From: Haematobia irritans
Taxonomy: Eukaryota > Arthropoda > Insecta > Diptera > Muscidae
Assembly: GCF_050003625.1 (NCBI RefSeq)
Contig: NC_134401.1
Coordinates: 65,193,242-65,257,241 of the forward strand
DNA length: 64,000 nt
Direction of reading: 5' to 3'
The position numbers and the translations under genes are program-made. The notes under the pieces were generated by a model. It saw only the letters and a program-made list of their open reading frames with translations, made no database searches and had not been told where the DNA came from. Shown here piece by piece: positions 1 to 12,361 of the stretch. Each line of letters begins with the position of its first letter. Position 1 is the first letter of the stretch.

Positions 1-2249
1 CTGGCTGTCTGTCTGTCTGTTGTAATCACGCTACAGTCTTCAATAATGAAGCAATCGTGCTGAAATTTTGCACAAACTCGTCTTTTGTCTTCAGGCAGGT
101 CAAGTTCGAAGATGGGCTATATCGGTCCAGGTTTTGATATAGTCCCCATATAAACCGACCTCCCGATATGGGGTCTTGGGCTTATAGAAATCGTAGTTTT
201 TATCCCATTTGCCTGAAGTTTGAAATCTAGAGGTATGTTATGACAATAAAGAGGTGTGCCAAAAATGGTGAGTATCGGTCGATGTTTTGGTATAGCCCCT
301 ATATAGACCGATCTCCCGATTTTACTTCTTGGTCTTATAGAAACCGTAGTTTTTATCCAATTTGCCTGAAATTGGAAATCTTGAGTATTTTCGAACCATA
401 AATAGGTGTGCCAAAAAATGTGAGTATCGGATCATGTTTTGGTATAGCCCCCATATAGACCGATCACACGATTTTACTTCTTGGGCTTCTAGAATCCGCA
501 GTTTTTATTCAATTTACCTGAAATTCGAAATCTGGAGGTATTTTAGAACCATAAAGAGGTGTGCCAAAAATGGTGAGAATCGATCCATGTTTTGGTATGG
601 TCCCCATATAAACCGACCTCCCGATTTGGGGTCTTGGTCTTATAGAAACCGTAGTTTTTATCCAATTTGTCTGAAATTGGAAATCTGGAAGTATTTTCTA
701 ACCATAAATAGATGTGCCAAAAATGGTGAGTATCGGTCCATGTTTTGGTATGGTCCCCATATAAACCGACCTCCCGATTTGGGTCTTGGGCTTATAGAAA
801 TCGTAGTTTTTATCCAATTTGCCTGAAATTTTAAATCTAGAGGTATTTTATGACCATAAAGAGGTGTGCCAAAAATGGTGAGTATCGGTCCATGTTTTGG
901 TATATCCCCCATATAGACCGATCTCCCGATTTTACTTCTTGGGCTTCTACAATCCGCAGTTTTTATTCAATTTACCTGAAATTCTAAATCTAGAGGTATT
1001 TTAGAACCATAAAGAGATGTGCCGAAAATGGTGAGCATCGGTCCATGTTTTGGTATGGTCCCCATATAAACCGACCTCCCGATTTGGGGTCTTGGTCTTA
1101 TAGAAACCGTAGTTTTTATCCAATTTGCCTGAAATTGGAAATCTAGAGATATTTTCGGGCCATAAAGAGGTGTGCTGAAAACAGTGAATATCGGCCCATA
1201 TTTCAGTGTAGCCCCAATAAGAACGATCTCCCGATTTAACTCCTTGGGTTTCTAGAAGCCGTAGTTTTTATCCGATTTTCCTGAAATTGTAAATATTCTG
1301 GTATTTTAGGCTCACAAAAACGTGTATCGGATTAAGTTTTTATCGGTCCATTTGAGGGTATAGAAGGCGCACTGATCATGAAAATTGCTTGAAACTCAAT
1401 GTAAAATTTTCACATTTTACTTTTCGGGTGAAAATCTACAGATTTAAGATTTCAAATCAAGACGTTATTTTATAATTTTCTTGCACACTTACAAGAGATG
1501 TTAATGATTCCTCTAAAACTCAAAAAAAAATGGTTCTTATAAATCGAGAATCTGATATAGTCTTCATACACTGAAAAAAACAGTGAACCCACCAGGGAGA
1601 AAACTTTCGGTTAATTTTAGAAAATTTTGAATATTTGTAGAAAATTTTAACTAAACAGTATTACAAATGTTGGCATCACTCCGATTTCATAAAAATAAGT
1701 AAATATTTTTCGACAAATTCAAGAAAATTTATTAGACATAACTAAGTTTTTTCACATGTTAAAGAAAATTTTGTAGTTTGAAGGAAAAACTTTGAGTTCA
1801 AAATTGCAAGAATGTCTTTAGTGACATACGAAGTTCATGATGGACGCATTTTTGGTAAAATTTACAAATTTAAAGAAATTCTGAACTATTTTGTGGAAGA
1901 CACGAATTTAGTTAATCTTTATGCTTCATTTGAGAATATTTTTTTCCTCGCTTTTTGTTAATTTAACTAACGTACACAAAAAAATATTAGATTAAAGGAA
2001 ACTTTCTCTAAACATAATAATTCCATGAACTAAAATAAAGTTAATTTGGCTTTAGTGAAATAGAGAGTTCACTTTTTTTTTAGTGTAGGTAAAATCTTTA
2101 TTTATATTCAGGAAGTGTACTGGTTGAACTGCTCTGCTTGATCTGTCCTCAAACCCCTCTGAAATTTCAAAGGAAACCCTAATATTTGATTCATGGTGGT
2201 GGGTATTTAAGATTCGGTCCGGTCGAACTTTCTGCTGTATATACTTGTT
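1..2249 (+). mobile_element. mini-me/DINE-1-like non-autonomous element, copy A
   Basis: The copy opens inside the (GTCT)n block, so its 5' end lies outside the window. It then runs through about eight imperfect tandem monomers of roughly 152 bp; the motif gtagttttta recurs near 193, 345, 499 (as gcagttttta), 651, 803 and 955. The 3' end has the subterminal motif atggtggtgggta, a GC palindrome (ttcggtccggtcgaa) and the end ctgctgtatatactt. A TA-rich block, conserved core and GTCY block are established features of dipteran mini-me elements, which are grouped with the Helentron-related DINE-1/INE-1 class. No coding capacity is seen; short open frames here are by-products of the tandem monomers. 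A MITE interrupts it at 1569-2085. Confidence 0.8.
1569..2085. mobile_element. TA-flanked MITE nested in mini-me copy A
   Basis: This 517-bp AT-rich insertion has inverted ends: cactgaaaaaaacagtgaac on the left and gttcactttttttttagtg on the right. It is flanked by TA on both sides (1567-1568 and 2086-2087). The same mini-me sequence is uninterrupted at 36265-36266 and 36840-36841, which gives an empty site with a single TA. This is the pattern of a Tc1/mariner-type non-autonomous element. No open frame is present. Confidence 0.75.
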
Positions 2250-2391
2250 AAAGTCTGTTTTTTTTTTTCCTCAGAAAACACATTTCTTCGTTCAGTGTAG
2301 TAGTTTTCCTTAAACTTGGATACTAAGTTCGAGCTTAGCCGTTAAAATCAAAAATGAATCAGTAAAAGCAGAATAAAATTATACAGTTTCG

Positions 2392-2619
2392 TTTATTTAT
2401 TTCTTATTTCGGCTTGAGGTCCTTTAAAAAATCCTTTTGCGAGTTTTGATTAATTGCAAAATTTATTTTTCCAATATTTCGACTAACATCGTCAGTCTTC
2501 GACTGGGAATTACATTTTAACACATAAACAAAAAAATGGAGAAAATCCGTCCTTAAAGAAAGTAAATTGACAATTGACTTCTAAGGACCTCAAGCCGAAA
2601 TAAGAAATTAATAAATAAA
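2392..2619. repeat. Inverted repeat with possible Penelope-like fragment
   Basis: Two arms of about 33-37 bp (2392-2424 and 2583-2619) containing cttatttcggcttgaggtcc and its complement enclose about 158 bp. On the minus strand the interior reads a GAAGACTGACGA...GTCGAAATATT motif, which resembles the 3' end motif of Penelope-like retroelements. That family assignment is an inference from one motif. It may equally be an unclassified foldback repeat. Confidence 0.4.
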
Positions 2620-4147
2620 TTAAAACAAAAGGTCAACTAAATTAAGGATATATATATTTTTGGCACTTGAAAAGAGAATAATCCAAAATACCTATTCAAA
2701 AAGATTATTTTCTTTAAAATAAATTGAATGAGCAGAAAGTTGTTCTAGAAGTTGCTCTTATCACCCGATTTCCTTCGATTTTTAATACATTTTTGAGCCA
2801 GAAAGATACATCGCAATACAGGTTATATCAGAACTCTTTTGTATGATCGTTATGAAGGCATCCTACAGATTTTATTTTTTAATCATCTTGATTTGCATGA
2901 ACACACGTCTTTCTTTTGGTACCCGTTTCCTCTCAATGAACTTTGTTTGGCTTCAAGGAATAATTTTAACAATAAATAAATGAAAACATCTTTGGTGTAA
3001 ATTTTCATTTCCCAGAAACATAAATAGAAATTTGACGGTTCTCGTCGGATAGTATTTAAGGTCTGAAGACTAAAAAAATTTGTCCGACAAATATTCTGGG
3101 AAGTTAAAATTTTGTATCGCCAACTCCACCCCCCCCCCCTCCCCCTCGAGTCCGTAACACGCCTATCCGTCGAAAAAGTCTGTCCTAAATTGTAACTATT
3201 CCTTGACCAAAAATTTAAACAATGGAATAACGAATTTATATAAAGTAAAAATTTTCATAGCCTCAATTCCATCCATAATTCCTAAAAGTAATATCAAAAA
3301 TGTTCAAAAAAAAATAGTTCAACTTAATAAAAAACTTGACTCAAAAAAAGTAATAATCTTCTAACTTAACCCAGTCTTGCAGTTAACGACAACAATTACA
3401 TTGAATAGGTCTATGGTTAATTCATGGAATTAGAGCAAAACAATCCCTTTTTATTAACGGTGTATCTTGTATTACGAAAAAAGGCCACAAGTCCTCCTCG
3501 AAAGAACAATACACTCGAGTACACACAACCATACAAATATTCCAATCTATCTTTGATTGATACCTTTGTTCCACACTCTGGTTCTGCAATAACAGCAAGC
3601 AAAAGACAAAAGAGGTAACCAGCCAGCATAGCAAAGAGCAGTGGTTGAAAACGTTGATACCACACAAACAAGGAAAAAAGGTTCAAAGCCAGCTACGTTC
3701 AAACAGCAGCAACTTGGTTTCATTCGTATTTGAACCTTATAACGCGAAGGACGTGTACTAACCGACAACGGTGTAGGGGTTCGCTTCGATACGACTTCTC
3801 GGGCATTGACAACGTTAGACCTAAAAAAACGTCTCTCATACAAAAGAGAAATTCTCAAACAATAAGAGGAAAGTGAGTCGAGAGAATCCTGAATGACGTA
3901 CTACATACGAGAGCGAGAGAGACAGTGTGTGTGCGAACATTTGTTGGGTATTTTTGCGCAATTTTATTTGTGTATCCCAAGGATTGGTATAGAAACCGCC
4001 GATAGAAGAAAGTATTCAAGGAGAAGACGAAAAATATAAATTTGATTCGTGACCGTACCAAAACTTATAATTAAAAATTTCTTTTGTGTGCTGAATAAAT
4101 AATCATCGTATTGCTTAGAAAAATTCTATTAAAAACGGAAAGTGACA
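2620..4147. other. Intergenic region and likely promoter/5' UTR of the ZAD gene
   Basis: No convincing gene is visible in 2620-3560, which is AT-rich with a C-run near 3127. The part nearest the start codon (about 3700-4147) contains GA-rich sequence (gagagcgagagagacagtgtg near 3910) that suggests a fly promoter or 5' leader. No TATA box or initiator could be fixed. A weak signal-peptide-like exon on the minus strand at 3564-3629 is discussed under findings. Confidence 0.4.
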
Positions 4148-7100
4148 ATGTCGGAAAATCCTTCGGAATATCTCAAACGCACCTGCCTCATATGCGGCTG
4201 CCATACAAATCAGACGATAAATATCTATGAACCTCGCAGTGGACCAAATATTGTCCAGCTTATACAAGCGAAATTCAAATTCCAGGTAAATATAAACAAA
4301 TCAACGCAACGATTATAAAGGATAATTGTGGGTTTCAAATATAATTTTACGGATATGGAGAAACTTATTGGTTTTGAAAAATTAGAAAAAAATCAATACA
4401 AGACCAGGATAGGAACTCTGTTTGTCTATCCTTATGCATGAGTCACCACCATTTTGCCTCTTCTTCTTGTTTCAATGGAAAGCAGGGGTGATTGACTTTC
4501 CACTTGAAAGCTTCCACCCCAATCAACCCAATCAAAATAACCATTGCTTTACACATGACAGCATCCTTCCACACCATTTTTGCTATCACAGGAACTTTTC
4601 AATCATTAACTGTTTTTTGGCATAAGAAGACAAAGGGACTATTTTCTAGGTCACTAAGGCTTGTTATTACCATAACGCCACTGGCCACATCCATATCTAT
4701 TCGTCCGATTTTATTCAATGCCAAAAAGGTCATAACTCATTTCGATATATCCACTCTCAGTCAGCAGTAGTAAAAGCCGCGATTTCCTTCCCCCCTTTGG
4801 ATTTACAACTAATAAGTGACAGTTTAGTGGCTACTAACCGAAAATCTCTCCTTGCCTCAATGTTGAGGCTACTTGGTCAACTAAATCTGTTTCTTAGTAC
4901 CGGATATTCGAAAATTTCATAAAATAGCAGATGTCACTTGTTCTCATGATTCCCACATATCGCTTTGTAACTCGACACCATTCAGTTCTCAGTGCCAGAG
5001 TAGACCAACAACAACACACACACTGACGCCCTATAACAGGATGATCGATGGCGGATTTGAATTGTACAAGTATAAGGGTATTGTTTTGTCGCTTTTTTGT
5101 TTTTGTTGTCGTTCATGTTGGTATCCTTTTGAAAATATCGAAAATATCGATCACATGTTGTCCATAAACGAGACGTGTTGGTGTTGGCAAAGTAGCTACT
5201 CTACTTCATTGAGAAATTTGAGACATATCCATGGATAACTACAACCATATTTCTTGTAGTTCTTCTATTCCATGCTGCTACCCGTTTATGTGGTATGCGT
5301 TGTGCCCGACCTTTTTCTGTTATTGGGGAAATTTAAAAATTCTCATAAGCAGGTTGTTTGCTGTTAGCAATCTGCATTCCCTTGTGAAACGGAAAACAAT
5401 TTTGTCAGCTGCCATATGCCGGTAATGACGAGGTAGAAGCGACATACGGCTGCTGTGTATTTAATGCAGGTCCTTTTGTTTGTGAGACACTGCAGAAATC
5501 AGCAGCTGCTTCTCTAAAGTGTGATGCAGGTTCAAACAAATCTGGCTGCTACAAATGAGCATATTTCTAGTAAAAAAGAAAAGCAAAATTGGCAATCTTG
5601 CAAAAATTATTGTGGAGAAAATTCTAATAGAACACTAAACGATGATGGATCTTAATGAGAGAAATTTGAGATTTGCAAATTTCCTTATACATTCTGTATA
5701 ATTGTATAAAATGTTAAAATTGCACACACGAACAGAGTCTGGCTTTAGGATTGTTTAAATTTTATGGCGATTTCGATTCTAGGTGCAATTTTTTCGAAAT
5801 TGCTTGCAAAAGAAAAACCAAACAACTACGTTGTAGCTTTCGGAATTTCGGAACACAATATAAATATCAACCACCTTTCAATGACCATATCATTTGGGCG
5901 GAGGGATATGTAGGGAAGAACAAGTCTAATAGGCTACACCTCTTTATAGAAACGAATTTGCTCTCAGTTAAAACTGACACTTATGTACTGGATTTCCCTT
6001 TCTCTAAGAGCAAATAAATCCGAATTTATGGCAAGTGTTGGGAAAAACTGTCTCCAAACTCTTTTAGTTGTTTAAACAACAATGTATTGTTAAAAAGAAA
6101 ATTTCATTTACCGAATAGTTCGTACCTCAGAAAGAATATCTCTTTTTTCAGGGTAGATTTCTTGTATTTATGAATATTTTATCAACTGGTAAAACACGGA
6201 CCGAGGATTAATTATGGGGAAATTGATTAATGGCAACCCTAGCTATAGTTTGTCGTCCTCAACCCAATTTAGCCGACTTTAATTCAATTTTATTTATATC
6301 TCCTGTTGGTTCCCCGAAACAAGTATATAAACCTCCAATTACTGAGGATCGTAGTAGTAAAAATTAAAAAATTACAGTCGTTAAACTTCTGTTATATCAA
6401 AGAAGCCTTCGCTAGTTGAATAATGTCGAATCAACTTCTAAATGCTATAAAATTTCTTTATGTTCTTGATACTCGAACTTAAATCCATGTCTAATTTGAA
6501 CTTCTCATCAAAGGGATCTATATTTTAAGTTTATGTGTTTTAGGACTAAAAACAAAAATTTGGCAATATCCGAACATGGGGAATAATAATGAAAAACTAC
6601 ACAACGAAATCGCAAAAGAATACCACATGCGAATTTTATTAAGATCTGACTTTATTCTGCTTTTTTAAATGGAATGTAGATATTAACATAATCAGGTTTC
6701 TTACAAATCGTCCTGGACCAAAAGGTTCGTTCTGTGATTCAATTGACAGATGGGTTATGAATATCACCGAGCACCTCAACCCAAAAATAATTTCTCTTTC
6801 TCGAGATGAAATTTCAGACGAACAATGTTGCCTTTTGTGATTTAAGTCCTTTTCTGGGATCAAATAAAACAAGAGAGTTGTATCTTTGACTTCGGTTGCC
6901 CTTAAAAAGTGAAGTTCTATAGTAACAATAGGGAATTTAATTTATCTAAAATCTGCTTTAAGACAAACGTGCATGCTGTGCTGATTCCATCTCTTCCAGT
7001 TTAGATTGAGTCGAAATTGTAATGTCTGAAGTCATTGGCTCAATCACATCTAAGTAATAAGGTGAAATTCCTTCTATACTAACCACAGTGAAATTAACTT

Positions 7101-9503
7101 TAAATTTAGTTTTGCTTGATATTTGGTCAATGCTCCAATTTTGTGCGGGTCAGTTGTTTGGAAGAAAACAAACATTCGATGCCTCAAAATGATTGTGCTT
7201 CAACAACATCGATCTTCTCTACGCAACGCAAAATTGGACGACTAGCGACAGCTGTATTTGTACCACATCCAGTAGGTAATAAGCGATAGCACCTTTGCTG
7301 CTGGACTACATCTCTCATGTTTTGTCTGTTGTTGTTGCTGTTGTTATAATTTTGCTCTTTACAATGCCTTATCACAAGCCTCTGGCCTCTGCTTGTGTGG
7401 AAATGTATTTTGCACCTGGTGATTACTTCTTATGCATTTACAGTCCAACGTATTTCGTTGGTGCCTGATGGAAGACTTTGTTGCTGCTACAGCCTGTTGT
7501 CATATGCTCAAAAGTGATTAAGCCCTTTTAATGTGTGTATGTTTCCAAATCCTTTTTACCATACACCACACGCGTCATCTGTCCTCCTTTTGGGTTTACA
7601 ACGGATCTAATGCTCATGGGTGCATATATCCCTACGTTTACCTTGTAAGCAGATCGTTAGAAATAACGATTGCCCAGGTAACAATTGGGCATTGTTATCA
7701 TTGGTAAACTCACACGCACGCACTCTTGTAGATTTCAAAGCGCAAGCGCGCCAAGCTGTTCACTAGAAACACCTTTGCTTTGAACCAGAGGGTTGAGTTG
7801 TATGTGTGTTGTTTCACTAGCCAGGACTCCATGCAATAAGCATGCGGCAGCTGCTGTTATCAGTCATTGGTTTTTTGTTTTTATTTACCATGCACGTTGG
7901 TCAACCTTTGGTGCAGCAAAATTGTGCTGCTTTCTGTGGCTTTTGTTATGGTGTTGTTGGTGATCGTCATCTGGAGGCAGGTGGTTTTGCCCGAATGAAT
8001 ACAAGCTATATTTTATTGATATATACACCACGTACCATATGCTACCAAGCAGATAGCATGCAAGCAATCATGTTCCATTCGATAATTACTCCAAATCCAA
8101 TGGTCATTACCAATGGGATTTCTTAAAGTCATGCACACCCTACAACTATGCCCGCTTTCCCTTTCTTGCCAAATTCATAGGGCGTCACAGTTATTCACTT
8201 TGTGTAATTGATTTGTGGTTAGCAATTAGGACCTATTGAAATGAAACCTTGAACCATCTAATGCCGGAAATATGCAAAGACTTTAACTAATGGAATACTT
8301 GTATTTGCTCTCTCTCTCTATTTGCAGCCATTAAATGAAGATAAATACCTGTGCTTCAGCTGTAACAATTGGCTTATAAACTGGCATTCATTACAGGCCC
8401 TGAACAGCAATGACGCCGAAAGTCCATCGGGCACCTTTCGATCCCATCTAAATAGCGGTCATGTCATGAAGGATGAAAAGAGTTCCGGCTCCAAGAAGCA
8501 GATAGCCATATGTAGGCCAATGGTCCGTGTTAGTCCTCAACAAACACAGGCCCCATCCATTGATCAATCCCAGGATGTTATCGTTGGGAATCAAGCAACG
8601 ACTAGGCCCGATGCAGCGGATGACATGACTCTTGTGGCCGAGGCAGAAGTTGAAATGGACAAACCGTTTGGTAAAATAAATTTCAATAAACGCAACTTTC
8701 GCCTGCAATTGGCTGGAGGGCGACGTGGAAGGCTGCAACATAAAACCATGTTGATGTGCGCTTGTGGCAAATTCGTTGTAGTACGCAGTCGATCAGCAAA
8801 GCTCTTTAAGCCTAAAGAGATATTGGCGAAATGCAGCAAATGTCGAGAACTAACACGCGTTAAGGCTAACTATATGCGTAGCATTGTGCAAGTCGAACGT
8901 GAGTTAGCTATGAGGGAAGCTCCTCTCCTGCAAACTACAACATACCTAACACCAGGCGCTGGCAGCAATGCAACCCAGAACCAAAGTCCTATAGCAGCAG
9001 TTGAAAGTAACCAGCAAACACATCACTTTCGTTTACCTAAACCAACGGTCGATGGCAAAGTGGTAGCAATGCTCAGGCGCTTGGGAACCCATTTGTCGCG
9101 AGAATCTCCCAACGGAAACGGAAGCAATACCACCATCACTGAACACTTACCACAAATTATGAGTCCTACCAAGTTAACATCGTCCAAGTGGCAACGACCC
9201 CTTGAGGATGACGAAATCTTGCTGAACTTTGATTCGAGCATATCGGAAGTTCTACCCTCTCTGGCGGATCAATTTACACATGTGAATTCCATTGGGGCCA
9301 GAAAATGTTTAACGTTTCAAGTTTCCGAGACAGCGGAAGTTATCGACTTGTGTGAAGGAGATAATGAAGAAGGAGAAAATGCTCAAGAAAAAGACCACCG
9401 CATGACAGAGGTGTATCGCACGTACAATTCACAACAACATCACCTTAGTCGGCTCCCATCAGCATTGAACTTACCCGAAGGACTATCAATAACACTGGCC
9501 TAA
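4148..9503 (+). CDS. ZAD-domain zinc-finger protein, two exons (4148-4285 and 8328-9503)
   Basis: Exon 1 encodes residues 1-46 and ends at CAG|GTAAAT. Exon 2 begins after a pyrimidine tract and TTTGCAG and runs to TAA at 9501-9503, giving 437 residues; the junction is in phase 0. The ZAD (a treble-clef dimerisation domain of insect nuclear regulators) is supported by C13-x2-C16 in exon 1 and C55-x2-C58 in exon 2, followed by a W-rich helix (NNWLINWHSLQ). A second putative metal site is C190-x-C192 with C215-x2-C218, preceded by a basic stretch around residues 163-185. VIDL at 384-387 followed by acidic residues resembles a SUMO-interacting motif. No C2H2 fingers are seen, which is unusual for ZAD proteins. 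A nuclear role in transcription or chromatin is inferred from ZAD; the specific orthologue is not recognised. Confidence 0.85.
4286..8327 (+). other. Intron of the ZAD gene
   Basis: This 4042-bp GT-AG intron splits the two cysteine pairs of the ZAD. The donor is gtaaat and the acceptor is tctctctctatttgcag. No large dispersed repeat was recognised inside it, unlike the rest of the window, which suggests constraint or young repeats being excluded. The part from about 7150 to 8280 is less AT-rich and contains (TTG)n-like runs, so it could hold regulatory sequence. The open frames inside (for example 7842-8126) lack family features and are treated as chance. Confidence 0.75.
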
Positions 9504-10150
9504 GGATTCAAGCAAAGCAGTGAGCAGAAATAATTTGATTCCCACAATCATCTAATCAAGCGAACAACCAAAAATTAATGCAACTCAAATTAGTCAAATT
9601 TATAGTCTCATCAAATAACACTCTCCTGCTGACCTTTGGCCGCTATGGCATTCTTCTCCTTTCCTTCTGGGTGCTATTGTACTTGCTTCTGCTGGAAAGA
9701 CACTCATAATATTGTAAATTCACATTACTCTTTACTTTATTTAATTTCACTTCATATCGAATATGTTTGTTAGTTTAAAGTCAACTAGTCGAAATGACAT
9801 CCGTGGAGCGAAAGGACTAACTTCGTAAGTCCTTCACATTTGTTTGTAAATTTATTTAGTTCAATTTGTTGTGTACATATCGATAGAGTACCGGAGAGGC
9901 ACTCATATAAAATTTCTCTGGTGCACTTTAGATGCATTAGTTATTTAATTTAAGTTGTATATAATTTATTAGAAATTCTAGTTTGTCATTCACTTCACTT
10001 TACCTCACTCACTACCACATAATTGCCATGTATATTAAATGTCCGGTATTGATCTTCTCGAAAAGACACCAATTCATGGAAGAACAAAGAAGTTCAAAAC
10101 TATGAATGAAAACACCCACAATAAACCAAAATATGTTATTGAAAATTATT
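9504..10150 (+). other. Probable 3' UTR and poly(A) signal of the ZAD gene
   Basis: AU-rich sequence follows the TAA stop. A canonical AATAAA lies at 10120-10125, about 620 nt downstream. Several AU-rich stretches such as ttatttagtt and agttatttaat occur before it. The cleavage site is inferred, not shown. Confidence 0.5.
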
Positions 10151-10499
10151 TTGTTTATCTTTTATTTTAGTGGATAACACAAGAAGGAAAATAATTTATT
10201 TTTACAAATAGATTTTATGACGTTGAAGTTAGTTAAGAGTGAATAATCGATAAAAAATATTTAACGACCAAAGTAAACTAGATTTTCTGATTTTTTTTTG
10301 GGCAGAGCCTTATTCAAGACCCAGGGACGGTGTCACACAGTGATTCCGGAAATTGCAATTTATCGCACAGAAAAAAGTAGCTCATAATTAATGACAAGTT
10401 TTGAACTTAAATTTAGTTAATCGCACTTCTGCTCAGTTAGTTCAAATTTCAAGAATTATATGAAAATCTCGTAATAATTACACTAGCCAACAGTCGTTT
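10151..10499. other. Unassigned AT-rich intergenic sequence
   Basis: No gene, RNA or clear repeat terminus was recognised in this stretch between the ZAD gene and the long palindrome. Confidence 0.4.
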
Positions 10500-11302
10500 T
10501 GTGATTTGTTTCTAGCATATTTTTTCTTATTGATTTTGACCTACGAAACACGAAAATGAGTTTTAAAAAATTTTCTGTCGATTGGTTTTCGAGATACAAT
10601 TTTTTTATTTTTTTTTTTTAATTTTTGGAGGTACACCTACAATTTTGAACATATCTTTCGTCTTCTTTGATCTATTTGATCCTAGTGCTACTCAAATTAA
10701 AGAAAATTGAGCCGTCTATAACTCATTCTCAGAAAATTTTCAAATCGGGTAAGTAGTTTGGATGTTGGCGGCTTAAAAAAGTTAAAAAACGGTGTTTTTT
10801 TAGTAAAAATGTGGCAGAAAAAACCATATAAAAATTCATATAAAATATAAAACACGATGCTAACAGCAATTTTGGTTTTTTACATATAGCTGAAATTTTT
10901 ACAAAGAAAATAAGCCCTTACTTAACAAAATCTTACAACAAATAGCGGACTTAGCATCGTGTTTTTTATTTTATATGAATTTTTATATGTTTTTTTCTGT
11001 CACATTTTTACTAAAAAGACGCCGTTTTTTAACTTTTTTAAGCCGCCAACATCCAAACTACTTACCCGATTTGAAAATTTTCTGAGAATGAGTTGTAGAC
11101 GGCTCAATTTGAGTAGCACTAGGATCAAATAGGTCAAATAAGACGAAAGATATGCTCAAAATTGTAGATGTACCTCCGAAAATTAAAAAAAAATTACAAA
11201 AATTTTATCTCGAAAACCAATCGACAGAAAATTTTTTAAAACACATTTTCGTGTTTAGTAGGTCAAAATCAATAAGAAAAAATATGATAGAAACAAATCA
11301 CA
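10500..11302. repeat. Long palindrome (about 360-bp arms, 87-bp loop)
   Basis: The left arm (10500-10863) begins tgtgatttgtttcta and ends acacgatgctaa. The right arm (10951-11302) begins ttagcatcgtgtt and ends tagaaacaaatcaca. The arms are complementary along almost their whole length with scattered substitutions and small indels. A transcript across it would form a very long hairpin. It may be a foldback transposon or an inverted duplication; no protein-coding gene is visible. Confidence 0.85.
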
Positions 11303-11469
11303 GAGAAAATTTTGTTATTTGTTACCTAGTGTTATTATTTTTAACTCTTTTGCAGTTCATGTGTCTACTTAAAATTAGTTAAAAATTTTGCTTAAAGTAG
11401 TGTACTCTGCAGCCTTGCCAGAATTGTTTCACCAAAAGCCGCTAGATTTGCCCAAAAAATAGCTAGAAA

Positions 11470-11535
11470 CAGGTAAGGAAAATCTAAAGTCGGATGGGGC
11501 TGACTATATTATATCCTTCACCACTATGTATACCA
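11470..11535 (-). mobile_element. 3'-end fragment of Helentron-related (HINE-like) family B
   Basis: On the minus strand this matches the terminal segment of the element at 19335-21018: a gtggtgaagg-like motif, tatagtc, the GC-rich agtc palindrome and an actttccttac-like tail. Only the last 60 bp or so is present, so it is a solo end or a decayed copy. The rest of 11303-11890 holds nothing else that was recognised. Confidence 0.5.
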
Positions 11536-11902
11536 AAATGTTTGATACCATCTTAACACCTTCAAATTTGTTAGGAGCTATATAAATGTTTATATTCCCA
11601 TATACAAATATTTGAATACAAACCGATTTGAACAAAATTGTTTAAACTTCCACAAAAAGTGTAGATTGTTTAATAACCAGGACGGACCATAATATTTGTA
11701 AAAAATATTGGAAATATTAAAATTGCCTAAAATTTTGCAAATCTGCATTTATGATTTATATGTTGATACACTCAAAAAAAGTTTACTTGGATGCAAAGAT
11801 TTTGACCTTCCCTTAAGTATTTTGGTATTGATTCCGAGACAAAGATGCAGCTTCTTTAAAATAAAAAAAAATTTAACGACCTATCTGGCTTTAACTCTAG
11901 GA

Positions 11903-12361
11903 CAGAGAATGAAGCCGACCCATTTTTGTCGGCGGCGGCTGACACTAAATATTTGCCTCTGGGGGCGGCGGCTTGACGGCTAAGCCGATAAAAAATTATC
12001 TATTTGGCGGCGCAAAATTATCTATTATAAAATCAATTTGAAGTTTTCCGAATTGTAATGAGATTAGTTGTACAACCAATCCTACAATCAAATTTACATT
12101 TCATTCAAATTTTTTGAGCTAAATTTTTGTAAAACTATTATAGCAACTTGATACTAATTCATTGAAGGTGGAAAGTTCAAAATTTTGGCAAAAAATATAA
12201 CAAATATTATTAAATTTTTCTGATATAAATCAATATTTTAGATTAATTGGCGGCTAAATTTGAATCGAGATGAGTCGACATGTTCGGCGGCGGCGTCGAC
12301 TGCTAAAAAGGGGTCGGCGACGGCTAAAATCGGCGGCGCGACTCGGCGGCTTCATTCTCTG
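11903..12361. mobile_element. hAT-type MITE with 8-bp target duplication
   Basis: The 459-bp element has 15-bp inverted ends CAGAGAATGAAGCCG / CGGCTTCATTCTCTG. It is flanked by the 8-bp direct repeat ctctagga (11895-11902 and 12362-12369). The CAG terminus and 8-bp duplication are the hAT hallmark. Inner subterminal regions are GC-rich with repeated CGGCGG triplets on both sides, in contrast to the AT-rich centre. There is no transposase frame. Confidence 0.85.

Noticed and set aside
362..912. Open frames of 154 and 84 codons on both strands with repeated motifs
   Set aside because: They arise from the 152-bp tandem monomers of the mini-me element; the same frames recur at 35075, 32207 and 61896 in other copies, with no protein features.
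7842..8126. 94-codon frame with a hydrophobic, signal-peptide-like start
   Set aside because: It lies inside the ZAD-gene intron, has no splice context or family resemblance and is probably chance.
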